DNA of 64,000 bases from Fusobacteriaceae bacterium (GCA_031272775.1 JAISTB010000005.1:62001-126000); one strand, 5' to 3'. Positions 44,712 through 53,127 are shown, numbered from the stretch's first letter. The notes: generated by a model not told the origin, from the letters alone. Translations and numbers: made by a program.

Positions 44712-44762
44712 ACCTTTTCTTTGAAAATTTTGCCGAATTTCGCTTTTTTTTTGCTTTTTTCC

Positions 44763-45941
44763 TTATTTCAGCGCGCCGTGGCTGATAAAGCCGTCGATCT
44801 CGGCGTCGGTGTAAGAAAATCCCCGCAGGACTTCCCGGGTCTCTCCCAGGGAGGCCGCTCTGCCCGCGTGGACATAGCTTGCCGGCGTTTCCGAAAACTT
44901 GAAGGGGCTTCCGATCTGCCGCACGGTTCCGCCGCCCTCGACGGGGACGTCAACGACCATTTGCCGCTCCCGGGCGAGCCTGCTTTCAAAGACTTCGTTG
45001 AGATCGAGGACGGGCTCGAAGCAGCAATCGGCGTCGGCCATGAGGGTCTTCCACTCGGCGAGGGTCTTCCCTTTGATGATCGCCCGGATTTCCGCCTTTA
45101 CCGCGGGATCCCCCTCGATATTGCTGTCCGCCCATTCGTCATGGCCCAGGCGCTTGCAGAATTCCCGCTTGAATTTTTCCTCGAGGCCGCCGAAGCTTAC
45201 GGTTTTGCCGTCTTTGGTGGCATAATTGTCATAGATGGTCCCGCCGTTCAAAAGCGCCGCGCCCGGCTTCGGGGCCTGCCCCGTCACGAGGCACGCCGCC
45301 CCTTCGATGGCGTTCAAGGCCATGACGCCGTCCGTCATGGAGATATCGATAAATTGCCCTTTTCCGGTTTCCATCCGATGGATCACGGCCGCCAGGATAC
45401 CGATTATCGCATTACAGGAGCCCCCCGCCAGATCGGCGATCTGGATTCCCGTCAACTGCGGCGCCATGTCTCCCGTTCCGGAATACCCGGAAACGCCGCC
45501 CAATGCCAGATAATTGATATCGTGCCCTGCCCTTTGCGACATGGAATTTCCATGCCCGTAGCCCGTTATGGAGCAATAGATCAGCCCCGGTTGTATGGCC
45601 GACAGGGTGTCGTAGTCCAACCCGAGACGTTTCATCACCCCCGGACGAAACTGCTCAATGAGGATATCGTAGTCCTGAATCAGGCGCTTGACGATCTCCA
45701 CGGCCTCGGGTTCCCTGAGGTTCAGAAGAATCGAGCGCTTGTTCCGGTTGAGCTGGGCCGTCACCGCCGAACACCCGTTTTCCGCGATCAGGGGCGGCTG
45801 CCGCTCCAGAATATCCTGTCTCGTCCCTGTGGTCACCCGCAACACCTCCGCCCCCAGGTCCCCCAAGTGCATGGTTGCCAGGGGTCCGGGCAAAAGCGTT
45901 GAAAAATCAAGGATTTTTAAATTTTGTAATGCTTTTCCCAT
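44763..45941 (-). CDS. CaiB/BaiF family III CoA-transferase
   Basis: A 392-residue enzyme of CoA-transferase family III. N-terminal ILDFSTLLPGPLATMHLGDLGAEV is typical. The catalytic Asp lies in QRAGHDINYLALGG, and GQFIDISMTDGVM is conserved. It could be a CoA-transferase or an alpha-methylacyl-CoA racemase, and the acid moved is unknown. The ATG at 45941 follows GGGAGG at 10 bases. It lies behind the rpsT terminator with no clear promoter of its own. Confidence 0.88.
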   Translation of the reverse strand: MGKALQNLKILDFSTLLPGPLATMHLGDLGAEVLRVTTGTRQDILERQPPLIAENGCSAVTAQLNRNKRSILLNLREPEAVEIVKRLIQDYDILIEQFRPGVMKRLGLDYDTLSAIQPGLIYCSITGYGHGNSMSQRAGHDINYLALGGVSGYSGTGDMAPQLTGIQIADLAGGSCNAIIGILAAVIHRMETGKGQFIDISMTDGVMALNAIEGAACLVTGQAPKPGAALLNGGTIYDNYATKDGKTVSFGGLEEKFKREFCKRLGHDEWADSNIEGDPAVKAEIRAIIKGKTLAEWKTLMADADCCFEPVLDLNEVFESRLARERQMVVDVPVEGGGTVRQIGSPFKFSETPASYVHAGRAASLGETREVLRGFSYTDAEIDGFISHGALK

Positions 45942-45972
45942 TTCATGATTACCTCCCTTTAAAATGCCCCCC

Positions 45973-46008
45973 AAAAAAAACAATAGACCCGTCTGCGCAA
46001 GTCTATTG
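45973..46008 (-). terminator. Terminator of rpsT
   Basis: CAATAGAC/GTCTATTG stem followed on the minus strand by eight T. Read-through would enter the CoA-transferase gene. Confidence 0.88.
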
Positions 46009-46091
46009 TCTCTAAAAAGTATTCTATCATTAAAGCGTGTGAGAGCAGGTATATGCCGGTTTATATTCCCGCCCGATACCGGTTTTGCGCT

Positions 46092-46367
46092 TTAATTTGT
46101 TTCTTTTCCGATTGCGTTGACTTTCGCCGCCAGTCTGGATTTTCTCCTGGACGCTGTATTTTTCTTGAGTATGCCTTTGCTGACCGCTTTGTCCAGCTCT
46201 TTGTAAGCGACGGACAGCGCTTTGTTGGACGCTTCGGTATCGTTTGTCTCAATGGCCGCCACTACTTTTTTCGCCATGGTTTTCACTCTCGTCTTCACTG
46301 ACTGGTTCCGCTCCCGGTGCTTTTCTGCGACGAGAATTCTCTTTTTCGCGGATTTGGAATGTGCCAA
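46092..46367 (-). CDS. rpsT: Ribosomal protein S20
   Basis: A 91-residue basic protein that binds 16S rRNA early in 30S assembly. AHSKSAKKRILVAEKHRERN at the N-terminus and SKGILKKNTASRRKSRLA near the end match S20. The start is TTG at 46367, 6 bases after AGGAGG. E. coli rpsT also starts with UUG, which is part of its autogenous control. The leader from the promoter is about 105 bases. Confidence 0.96.
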   Translation of the reverse strand: MAHSKSAKKRILVAEKHRERNQSVKTRVKTMAKKVVAAIETNDTEASNKALSVAYKELDKAVSKGILKKNTASRRKSRLAAKVNAIGKETN

Positions 46368-46480
46368 AATAAACCTCCTGATGATTCGCAATTTCTACAT
46401 AACGTCATAAAACAAACAAATCTCAATATTTGCCTGTTTTAAGTTACAAAGAAACACTTTTTGTACAATGGACCATTAGT

Positions 46481-46509
46481 ATTTTAGCATATTTTTCGGA
46501 AAATGTAAA
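46481..46509 (-). promoter_or_regulatory. Promoter of rpsT
   Basis: On the minus strand TTTACA, 17 bases, TAAAAT. Confidence 0.6.
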
Positions 46510-46533
46510 CTTTTTTTCGCGGTCAAGATCTTC

Positions 46534-47679
46534 TTAGCGGACAAATTCCTCGATCCGGTCAAAGGCCTCCTTCATGAGACCGAGGTCCAGGGTGCAGGCG
46601 ATCCTGACAAAACCGGGCGTTCCGAAGCCCGCGCCGTCGATGACGTTCACATTGTATTTCCGGAAGAGCTCGTCGGAAAATTCCGTTCCGGACATGCCGG
46701 TCCCCCTGACGTCGGGGAAGAGGTAAATGCCGCCTTGGCTCTTGAAGCATTTCAGCTTGGGCATTTTGGCGATTCTGTCGTAGCAGTAGTCTATCCTTTC
46801 GCGAAAAATGGGGACGTTCTTCGCCCGAATCCGCTCATAGTCCAGCATGGCGTGGTAGGCGGCCCTTTGGGAAGGCGCCGGCGCGCTGTAGACCATGGGT
46901 TCGTTGGCGTATTCCATGACTTCGACGAGCCTGTCCACGACGGAGATCACGTAGCCGACCCGCCAGCCGGTCATGGCGAAATTCTTGCTGTAGCTGCAGA
47001 CGGAGATGCAGCGGTCCTGCATACCCTCTATGGTAATGGCGGGGATAAAAGCCGTGTCGTAGGAATAATAGTCATAGACCTCGTCGGCGATAACCAGCAG
47101 ATCATATTTGACGGCCAGATCCCGGAGGATCTCGAGGCTCTGTCGGCTGTAGCAGACGCCCGAAGGATTGCCCGGCGTATTCATGACGATGGCCTTGGTC
47201 TTCGGCGTAACGGCAGCTTCGATATCTTCCCTGACGAGCTGGAAGTTGTTTTCGAATTTTGTCTGGACAACGACGGGCGTTCCGCCGTTTGCTTTGATTT
47301 GCAGCGCGTAGAGGGGAAAATAGGGCGCCAGCAGAATGACTTCGTCGCCGGGGTTCATGATGGCCAGCATGGTCAGGTACAGACCGTGGGAGGCGCTCGT
47401 CGTGACGAAGATGTCTTTGGGCTCAAATTCATAGTTCGTAAAACATTTTTTGTGGTAGTCGCTGATAAGTTTCCGCAGATCCATGAGCCCCTGCGGGTCC
47501 GTATAGTGCGTATAGCCCGCCTTGGCGTCGGCCATGGCCTTTTCGATGACAATCTCGTCTGTGGTGATGTCGAGATCCCCGATCCCGAGATTGATAAAGG
47601 GCAGTTTGCTTTCCGTTTTCCTGGCGCTCCCCATGGGCCTCGCCAGCACGGCAAATTTGTCTGATATGATCGATCGCAT
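46534..47679 (-). CDS. Class I/II aminotransferase (AspC-like)
   Basis: A 381-residue PLP-dependent fold type I aminotransferase. The PLP lysine is in SYSKNFAMTGWRVGY. NTPGNPSGVCYS, the ADEVYDYYSYD segment and the C-terminal GFVRIACTL arginine complete the site. Likely donors are aspartate or other amino acids with 2-oxoglutarate. It lies downstream of an amino-acid binding protein, with only a stem-loop between, so both are probably controlled by the leader attenuator at 48525-48673. Confidence 0.9.
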   Translation of the reverse strand: MRSIISDKFAVLARPMGSARKTESKLPFINLGIGDLDITTDEIVIEKAMADAKAGYTHYTDPQGLMDLRKLISDYHKKCFTNYEFEPKDIFVTTSASHGLYLTMLAIMNPGDEVILLAPYFPLYALQIKANGGTPVVVQTKFENNFQLVREDIEAAVTPKTKAIVMNTPGNPSGVCYSRQSLEILRDLAVKYDLLVIADEVYDYYSYDTAFIPAITIEGMQDRCISVCSYSKNFAMTGWRVGYVISVVDRLVEVMEYANEPMVYSAPAPSQRAAYHAMLDYERIRAKNVPIFRERIDYCYDRIAKMPKLKCFKSQGGIYLFPDVRGTGMSGTEFSDELFRKYNVNVIDGAGFGTPGFVRIACTLDLGLMKEAFDRIEEFVR

Positions 47680-47706
47680 GTGTTCCCTCCGTAAAACAAG
47701 GTAAGT

Positions 47707-47732
47707 GGTCGGGCGGAAGCGTCCGCCCGACC
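47707..47732 (-). promoter_or_regulatory. G+C-rich stem-loop between binding protein and aminotransferase
   Basis: GGTCGGGCGG/CCGCCCGACC, a perfect 10-bp stem with a 6-base loop. No T-run follows on the minus strand, so it probably protects the upstream binding-protein mRNA or gives partial termination. Confidence 0.65.
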
Positions 47733-47761
47733 TTTCTGTTATGATTTCCTTTTGTTCCGTT

Positions 47762-48487
47762 TCAGATCTTATATTTTTCCCGCAATTTCTTGACCGTCCC
47801 GTCGTCGATCAGGCTCTGCAGGGCCTTATTGATTTTCTCCAGGAGCTCCGGATTGCTTTTTACGACGGCAATGGCCTTGTCTTCCTGCTGCAATACGCCC
47901 ACATACAGCGTCTTGGTCTTGTTGTTTTCATAATATTCCTTGGCCACGGACTCGTCCATAACGATGGCGTCCACTTTTCCAGCGATCAGAGCCATCAGGG
48001 CGGCGGTGTTGCTGTCATAGGACATTACCTTGGAATCCTTGATCTTTTTGGCGGCCGCTTCTTTCGTGGTGCCGAGCTCCGCGCCGTAGGTCTTTCCTTC
48101 GAGATCCTTGGGATCCATGCTCTTGATGGGATTGATCGTGTTCGTCAGAATCGCCGCCGGCGAGGAAAGATAGGGGATCGAGAAGTTCACGTTTTTCGCT
48201 CTTTCTTCGGTAATGCTCATGCCGGCGATGGCGACGTCAATGGTTCCCGTCTGCATGGCGGGAATGATGCCCTTGAATTCCCTGTTGTCCCACTTGTACT
48301 TGAAGCCCGCCCGTTCGGCCACGAGCTCGATCAGGTCGGCGTCAAAACCGCTGATTTTATTGTTTTCGATGTATTCGAAGGGCGGATATTCCGCGTTGGT
48401 CCCCACGATGTACACCTTGTCGTCAGCCATGAGCGCGCCGCTAAAAACGACCAGCAACAGCATAAACAGTTTTACAATCTTCTTCAT
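47762..48487 (-). CDS. Periplasmic amino-acid-binding protein (family 3)
   Basis: A 241-residue family 3 solute-binding protein. A 21-residue signal peptide ends in GALMADD without a lipobox. GTNAEYPPFEYIEN, SGFDADLIELVAERAG, MQTGTIDVAIAGMSITEERA and the C-terminal LREKYKI match ArtJ/HisJ-type proteins. No ABC permease or ATPase is adjacent, so it must borrow components from elsewhere. The long leader holds an arginine-rich peptide and a terminator, suggesting arginine or another basic amino acid as ligand. Confidence 0.9.
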   Translation of the reverse strand: MKKIVKLFMLLLVVFSGALMADDKVYIVGTNAEYPPFEYIENNKISGFDADLIELVAERAGFKYKWDNREFKGIIPAMQTGTIDVAIAGMSITEERAKNVNFSIPYLSSPAAILTNTINPIKSMDPKDLEGKTYGAELGTTKEAAAKKIKDSKVMSYDSNTAALMALIAGKVDAIVMDESVAKEYYENNKTKTLYVGVLQQEDKAIAVVKSNPELLEKINKALQSLIDDGTVKKLREKYKI

Positions 48488-48517
48488 GATAACCTCCGTC
48501 TGTGATAGAATTTAAGA

Positions 48518-48552
48518 TAAAAAAACACCAATTCCTCTCATAGAATCAGTGT
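48518..48552 (-). terminator. Leader terminator (attenuator candidate) before the binding protein
   Basis: On the minus strand ACACTGATTC pairs fully with GAATTGGTGT (two G-U pairs), loop TATGAGAG, followed by seven T. It lies 59 bases after the leader-peptide stop and 31 bases before the binding-protein start. Its 5' arm can instead pair with CGGTGTC at 48601-48607. Confidence 0.8.
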
Positions 48553-48610
48553 CGGGTACACAAGATCAACGTCGTTTCCGGATGAAAAAAACGCAAAGAA
48601 GACACCGCAT

Positions 48611-48673
48611 CTAATCGAGGATCCTCAGATAAGCGGACCTGTTGTGAACTGCCTTCCTGCGCCTTGCCGTCAT
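48611..48673 (-). CDS. Arginine-rich leader peptide, 20 residues
   Basis: A short frame behind GGGAGG at 6 bases encodes MTARRRKAVHNRSAYLRILD. Five of twenty residues are Arg (codons 4-6, 12 and 17; four are AGG), with one Lys and one His. It lies between a consensus promoter and an intrinsic terminator. The RNA just after its stop (CGGUGUC) can pair with the 5' arm of the terminator, and codons 13-16 can pair with that same RNA (CCGCUUAUC with GAUGCGG). This is the three-way arrangement of transcription attenuation. A ribosome stalled at Arg12 would mask the first strand and favour antitermination. Confidence 0.65.
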   Translation of the reverse strand: MTARRRKAVHNRSAYLRILD

Positions 48674-48721
48674 GATGTTCCTCCCAAAATGGAAATTTTT
48701 TGTCATTTCCGAATAATAGGG

Positions 48722-48750
48722 ATTATAGCCGATCTTTATTTTTTTGTCAA
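48722..48750 (-). promoter_or_regulatory. Promoter of leader peptide-binding protein operon
   Basis: On the minus strand TTGACA, 17 bases, TATAAT: a full consensus promoter. Start predicted near 48715. Confidence 0.88.
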
Positions 48751-48852
48751 TACTTTTATAAAATTTTTCCCCGGGTTTTCCCCAAGTTGTATAAAATCCG
48801 GTGAAAAATGCTCAAAAACGAAACAGGTTTGAAAAAAAATTGCGGGAATAAT

Positions 48853-48891
48853 ACGGAAACAGTTGACAATTTTCCGTTTCTGTATTATAAT
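48853..48891 (+). promoter_or_regulatory. abgT promoter with flanking dyad
   Basis: TTGACA (48863-48868), 17 bases, TATAAT (48886-48891), full consensus. ACGGAAA (48853-48859) and TTTCCGT (48871-48877) flank the -35 box as a dyad, a likely operator. The remaining 5' leader to 49025 shows no structure I recognise. Confidence 0.8.
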
Positions 48892-49024
48892 GGCAAAATA
48901 GTTATTCTTTCATAATTCACATTGATAAACTTTTGTTACACGCGTACCAATTTTAAGGCAATTTTTTACATCTGCACAGGTTTACTTCAAAATTTTACAT
49001 CATGTAGTGAGGAGGGTTTATTTT

Positions 49025-50599
49025 ATGGCAGTAGAAGCAGTACAGAAAAAATCTGTTCTCGACAGATTTTTGAGCGCCGTGGAACGGGTGGGAAACAAAT
49101 TGCCCGATTCCAACTTGTTGTTTATTTTGCTGGCCCTGGCGGTCGCGGTAATTTCAGCGATCTGCGCGGCGGCCAATGTTTCCGCCATTCATCCGGCCAC
49201 AGGGGCCGAGATCAAGGCATGGAGCATTTTGACCAAAGAGGGCATCCGCTGGGCCATCAAGGCCACATTGGTGAATTTCACCGGATTCGCGCCTCTGGGC
49301 GTCGTAATGGTCGCTCTGGTCGGCACCGGCATTGCCGAAAAAAGCAACTTTTTGACGGTATTTATGAGTAAAATCCTTGGATCCGCGCCGCCGAAACTGG
49401 TGACGGCCGCGATCATATTCGTGTCCATCAACGGAAATATGGCCGGCGACTCGGCGTTCGTATTCATGCCGCCTCTGGCCGCCGTCGTGTTCCTGGGTCT
49501 CGGAAGATCTCCGATGCTCGGCATGTACATCGCCTTCGGATCCGTTGCGGCAGGATTCTGCGCGAATCTCTTCATCAACGGCCTTGATTTCCTCATTGCG
49601 CCGCTGACCGCCCAGGCCGCCAAGTTCATCGACCCGGCCTATGAGACCACAGCCGCCAACAACTGGTATTATCTGATCGTTTCCTGTATCCTTTTGACCA
49701 TCGTGGGGACCCTTGTGGCCGAGTACTTCCTGGCCCCCCGCTTTGAAGGCGTGGACATCAGCAAATACAATTTCGACAAATCCATGCTCAACTTGACGCC
49801 CCAGCAGCAGAAAGGACTCAAATGGGCGATTATTTCCCTTGTTCTCGCGATCCTTCTGATCGTTGTCCTCTGTATCGGCAAAGAAGCGCTTTTACGGGAT
49901 GAAAACGGCTCCCTGATTTCTCTGGGATCCACGCTGATGGCGGGGCTTCTGGTTGTGACGACGTTCCTCTTCTTTGTCCCCAGCGCCGTGTACGGCTTCG
50001 TATCGGGACAGTACAAGAGCCACAGGGATCTCTTCAACAGCATGACCGAGGCTTTCAAAGACATGGCCCCCTACGTAATGCTCTGTATCTTCTGCGGACA
50101 GTTTACCGCTTACTTCAACAAGAGCAACCTCGGCGCCATCCTGGCCATCAAGAGCGCGGAGCTGCTCCAGCCCGTAAAACAATATCCGATTCCGCTTTTG
50201 GTGGGTATCGTTATCATTTCCTGCATCGTCAACCTCTTTATCGGTTCCTCCTCGGCCAAATGGACCATCCTGGCCCCGGTATTCGTACCGATGATGATGA
50301 TCCTGGGCTACGACCCGTCTTTGACCCAGATCGCCTACAGAATGGGCGACTCCATCACGAATCCGCTGTCCGTGCTCTTCCCCTATTTCCCGATTCTCTT
50401 GGGAATCGCGCGGCGCTATGAGAAAGAAACCGGCGTCGGCAGCATTGTGGCCAACATGATCCCGATTTCCTTCTGTTTCGGCGTGACCTGGATCGTGCTG
50501 CTCATTATCTGGGTGGTCTTCAAACTGCCGCTGGGACCCGGCGGACAGTTGTTCCTGCCGAACTTCCAGGCTTTGCTTTCGGCGTTCCACTTTGCGTAA
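49025..50599 (+). CDS. abgT: AbgT-family p-aminobenzoyl-glutamate transporter
   Basis: A 524-residue membrane protein with about 12 helices. VGNKLPDSNLLFILLALAV at the N-terminus, TGFAPLGVVMVALVGTGIAE, INGNMAGDSAFVFMPPLAA, GSSSAKWTILAPVFVPM and RMGDSITNPLSVLFPYFPI are AbgT marks. E. coli AbgT imports p-aminobenzoyl-glutamate; other members export sulfonamides. Two M20D hydrolases follow, as in the abg system. The ATG at 49025 has GGAGGG 8 bases upstream; an in-frame ATG 18 bases upstream lacks a site. Confidence 0.93.
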   Translation: MAVEAVQKKSVLDRFLSAVERVGNKLPDSNLLFILLALAVAVISAICAAANVSAIHPATGAEIKAWSILTKEGIRWAIKATLVNFTGFAPLGVVMVALVGTGIAEKSNFLTVFMSKILGSAPPKLVTAAIIFVSINGNMAGDSAFVFMPPLAAVVFLGLGRSPMLGMYIAFGSVAAGFCANLFINGLDFLIAPLTAQAAKFIDPAYETTAANNWYYLIVSCILLTIVGTLVAEYFLAPRFEGVDISKYNFDKSMLNLTPQQQKGLKWAIISLVLAILLIVVLCIGKEALLRDENGSLISLGSTLMAGLLVVTTFLFFVPSAVYGFVSGQYKSHRDLFNSMTEAFKDMAPYVMLCIFCGQFTAYFNKSNLGAILAIKSAELLQPVKQYPIPLLVGIVIISCIVNLFIGSSSAKWTILAPVFVPMMMILGYDPSLTQIAYRMGDSITNPLSVLFPYFPILLGIARRYEKETGVGSIVANMIPISFCFGVTWIVLLIIWVVFKLPLGPGGQLFLPNFQALLSAFHFA

Positions 50600-50657
50600 G
50601 GTCTGCCGGACGCTTGCGCTGTCAAGTCGTGTAAGATTCAATTGAGCATAGCGCATC

Positions 50658-50699
50658 AATTGCCGGGGGATGTTCTTCGAGCCTTTCCCGGCAATTTTT
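50658..50699 (+). terminator. Terminator between abgT and the M20D pair
   Basis: AATTGCCGGG/CCCGGCAATT with a 19-base loop, followed by TTTTT overlapping the stem end. It lies only 24 bases before the next start codon. Confidence 0.75.
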
Positions 50700-50723
50700 G
50701 TGCATTTACCCCACAGGAGGACA

Positions 50724-51917
50724 ATGGACATCAAACAATTGGCGGAAAAATACGAAAACTGGATCATCGGGCGCAGGCGCTGGTATCACGCCCATCCCGA
50801 ACTGACCCGATACGAAGAAAAAACAACGGCGGCTCTGCTCGCTGATATGCGTGAAATGGGCATTACGGATATACAGCCCTTTAAGGAGGGCTGGCACGGC
50901 TTTATTGCCGCGATAAAGGGAAGGGGGCCCGGCGGGACTGTCATGCTCAGGGCCGATATCGACGCCCTTCCCGTAAAAGAAGAGACCGGATTGCCTTTTG
51001 CCTCTGAAAACGAGGGAAAAATGCACGCCTGCGGTCACGACGCCCATATGGCCATGCTTCTGGGCGCGGCAAAAATTCTCCGGGACATCCGGGATGAATT
51101 TCCGGGGACCGTGAAGCTTCTGTTTCAGCCCGCGGAGGAATGGGGACTGGGCGCGCCGGAAGTCATGCGGCAGGGAGGACTCGAGGGCGTAGACGCCCTC
51201 TATGGCGTTCATGTCTGGTCAAGTCTGCCGGCCCTCGCGTTCAATTTTGAATCCGGAGACCGGATGGCGGGCGCGGGTAAGGGAAGCATCGTCATCAAGG
51301 GGGCTGGCGCCCACGGATCCGCCCCCCATCTGGGCCACGACGCCATTGTGGCCGCAAGCGCCGTAGTCATGGGGATCCAGACGATTGTGAGCCGTATGCG
51401 GGATCCGCTGAAGCCGCTTGTGGTCGGCGTCGGTACCATAGAAGGCGGCGAGGGTTACAACATCATTCCCTCCCGCGTGGAAATGAGTCTCACGATTCGT
51501 TTTTACGACGAGACCCTCGGCAGAGCCGTCGGAGAAATGATCCGGGACGTGGCGGAAAGGACAGCCAAAGCCTACGGCTGCGAGGCGGAAGTCAGCTATC
51601 ATTTCGGCGTAAAGCCTCTTAAAAACAGCGCCGCCAATCTTGTCCGGATCGCGCAAGACGCGGTTACCAAACTGTACGGGGAAGAGAGTTTGCTTCCCAT
51701 GGAAAAGCTCACGAGCTCGGAAGATTTTGCCAACTACGGGGAAAAAGTTCCCTATGTCTTCGGTTTTGTGGGCGTACAGAGCCCCGATGTCCCGGGTTCG
51801 GAGCAAAACAACCACAACAAGTGTTTCACGGTGGACGAGCGAATCCTCTCGCGGGGGGCTGCGGTCGCGGCGCAGTTCGCGCGGGATTATCTCAAAGAAA
51901 GCGGGGTGGAAAAATGA
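50724..51917 (+). CDS. M20D amidohydrolase (AbgA/hippuricase-like), first of pair
   Basis: A 397-residue zinc hydrolase of the M20D family (N-acyl-amino-acid amidohydrolases). Metal ligands lie in MHACGHDAHMAML (about 98-110), FQPAEEWGLGAPE and near the C-terminus. RRRWYHAHPELTRYE and the lid histidine region GAGAHGSAPHLGHDAI are typical. With AbgT upstream and a paralogue downstream, a role in cleaving p-aminobenzoyl-glutamate or another N-acyl amino acid is plausible. AGGAGG lies only 3-4 bases before the ATG. An apparent terminator sits between abgT and this gene. Confidence 0.92.
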   Translation: MDIKQLAEKYENWIIGRRRWYHAHPELTRYEEKTTAALLADMREMGITDIQPFKEGWHGFIAAIKGRGPGGTVMLRADIDALPVKEETGLPFASENEGKMHACGHDAHMAMLLGAAKILRDIRDEFPGTVKLLFQPAEEWGLGAPEVMRQGGLEGVDALYGVHVWSSLPALAFNFESGDRMAGAGKGSIVIKGAGAHGSAPHLGHDAIVAASAVVMGIQTIVSRMRDPLKPLVVGVGTIEGGEGYNIIPSRVEMSLTIRFYDETLGRAVGEMIRDVAERTAKAYGCEAEVSYHFGVKPLKNSAANLVRIAQDAVTKLYGEESLLPMEKLTSSEDFANYGEKVPYVFGFVGVQSPDVPGSEQNNHNKCFTVDERILSRGAAVAAQFARDYLKESGVEK

Positions 51918-53101
51918 CGGATATCGGAAAACTCGCCGGAGTGGCGAAAGATTATATCATTGAGCGGAGACGCTGGTACCACAGTCATCCGGAGCTCTCC
52001 TTCAAGGAAGAAAAAACCACGGAGGCCATAATTTCTGATCTCAAGGCCCTCGGCATTACGGAAATCACGCCCATGACCGGCGGCTGGTACGGCTGCGTCG
52101 GCGTCATCGAAGGGAGAAAAGAGGGCCCCACGGTACTGCTGCGGGCGGATATCGACGCCCTTCCGGTCACGGAAGAAAGCGGGTTGCCCTACGCCTCACA
52201 AAATCCAGGCGTTATGCACGCCTGCGGGCATGATACGCATATCGCCATGCTCCTGGGCGCGGCCAAAATCCTGCAAAGCGTCCGGGCGGAACTCCCGGGC
52301 AGGGTAAAGCTCCTGTTTCAGCCGGCCGAAGAATTTGTCAGCGGCGCCAAGGAAGTCATCCGGCAGGGATTTTTGGACGACGTGAACGCCTGCTACGGCG
52401 TACACATCAACTCGGTCCTGCCCTCGGGGGCCTTTGATTTTTGTGAAGGGGAGCGCATGGCCGCCGGAGACGGTCTGAAGATTACCGTGGAAGGCATGAG
52501 CGCCCACGGGTCGGCCCCTCATCTGGGCCATGACGCCATCGTGGCGGCGGGCGCGATCATCGGCGGCGTTCAGGCCGTCGTCAGTCGCTTCAACAACCCG
52601 CTTTCCCCTCTTGTCGTCACACTGGGGACGATCCACGGCGGGCAGCGGGCCAACATTATCCCCCAAAAAGTCGTTATGGAAGGGACCGTCCGCTATTTCG
52701 ACCGGAATCTAATGACCAAGGTCATCGACGAAATCAAACAGGTGACGGAAAACATGGCCGCCGCCTACGGTTGCGCGGGATCTGTGGAGTACAGGCACGG
52801 CGTCGATCCCCTGAGCAATACGGACAAGCGTCTTGTGGAGCTTGCCCGAGGGGCCGTCACGAAACTTTTCGGGAAGGACAAGCTCATTGACCTTGAAAAA
52901 AATACCGGCGGGGAAGATTTTTCCTTTTATATGGACAAGGTCCCCGGCGTTTTCGGCAATGTGGGGGCAAGATCCGACGCGATTCCCGAGTCGGCCCTGA
53001 GCCTTCATCACGAAAAATTCTCGCCCGACGAGGAGGCCCTCGCCAAAGGCGCGGCGGTGGCGGCGCAATTTGCCGTGGATTACCTCGCGGCCGGAAAATA
53101 A
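51914..53101 (+). CDS. M20D amidohydrolase, second of pair
   Basis: A 395-residue paralogue of the preceding gene with the same blocks: RRRWYHSHPELSFKEEKTTE, MHACGHDTHIAMLLGAAKIL, FQPAEEFVSGAKEV and SAHGSAPHLGHDAIVAAGA. It overlaps the first copy by 4 bases (ATGA), so the two are translationally coupled and could form a heterodimer, as E. coli AbgA and AbgB do. The sequences differ enough that the duplication is not recent. The ATG at 51914 follows GGGGTGG. Confidence 0.92.
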   Translation: MTDIGKLAGVAKDYIIERRRWYHSHPELSFKEEKTTEAIISDLKALGITEITPMTGGWYGCVGVIEGRKEGPTVLLRADIDALPVTEESGLPYASQNPGVMHACGHDTHIAMLLGAAKILQSVRAELPGRVKLLFQPAEEFVSGAKEVIRQGFLDDVNACYGVHINSVLPSGAFDFCEGERMAAGDGLKITVEGMSAHGSAPHLGHDAIVAAGAIIGGVQAVVSRFNNPLSPLVVTLGTIHGGQRANIIPQKVVMEGTVRYFDRNLMTKVIDEIKQVTENMAAAYGCAGSVEYRHGVDPLSNTDKRLVELARGAVTKLFGKDKLIDLEKNTGGEDFSFYMDKVPGVFGNVGARSDAIPESALSLHHEKFSPDEEALAKGAAVAAQFAVDYLAAGK

Positions 53102-53127
53102 TCCGCAAAAATATTCTTTGCCGACTA

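Noticed and set aside
48618-48627. GAGGATCCTC in the leader peptide also occurs before the Fic start
   Set aside because: A 10-base palindrome shared by two unrelated sites is expected by chance at this scale; no further flanking similarity.
48644-48832. 62-residue plus-strand open frame in the divergent region
   Set aside because: No ribosome site, A+T-driven composition, and it runs antisense to the leader peptide and its promoter.
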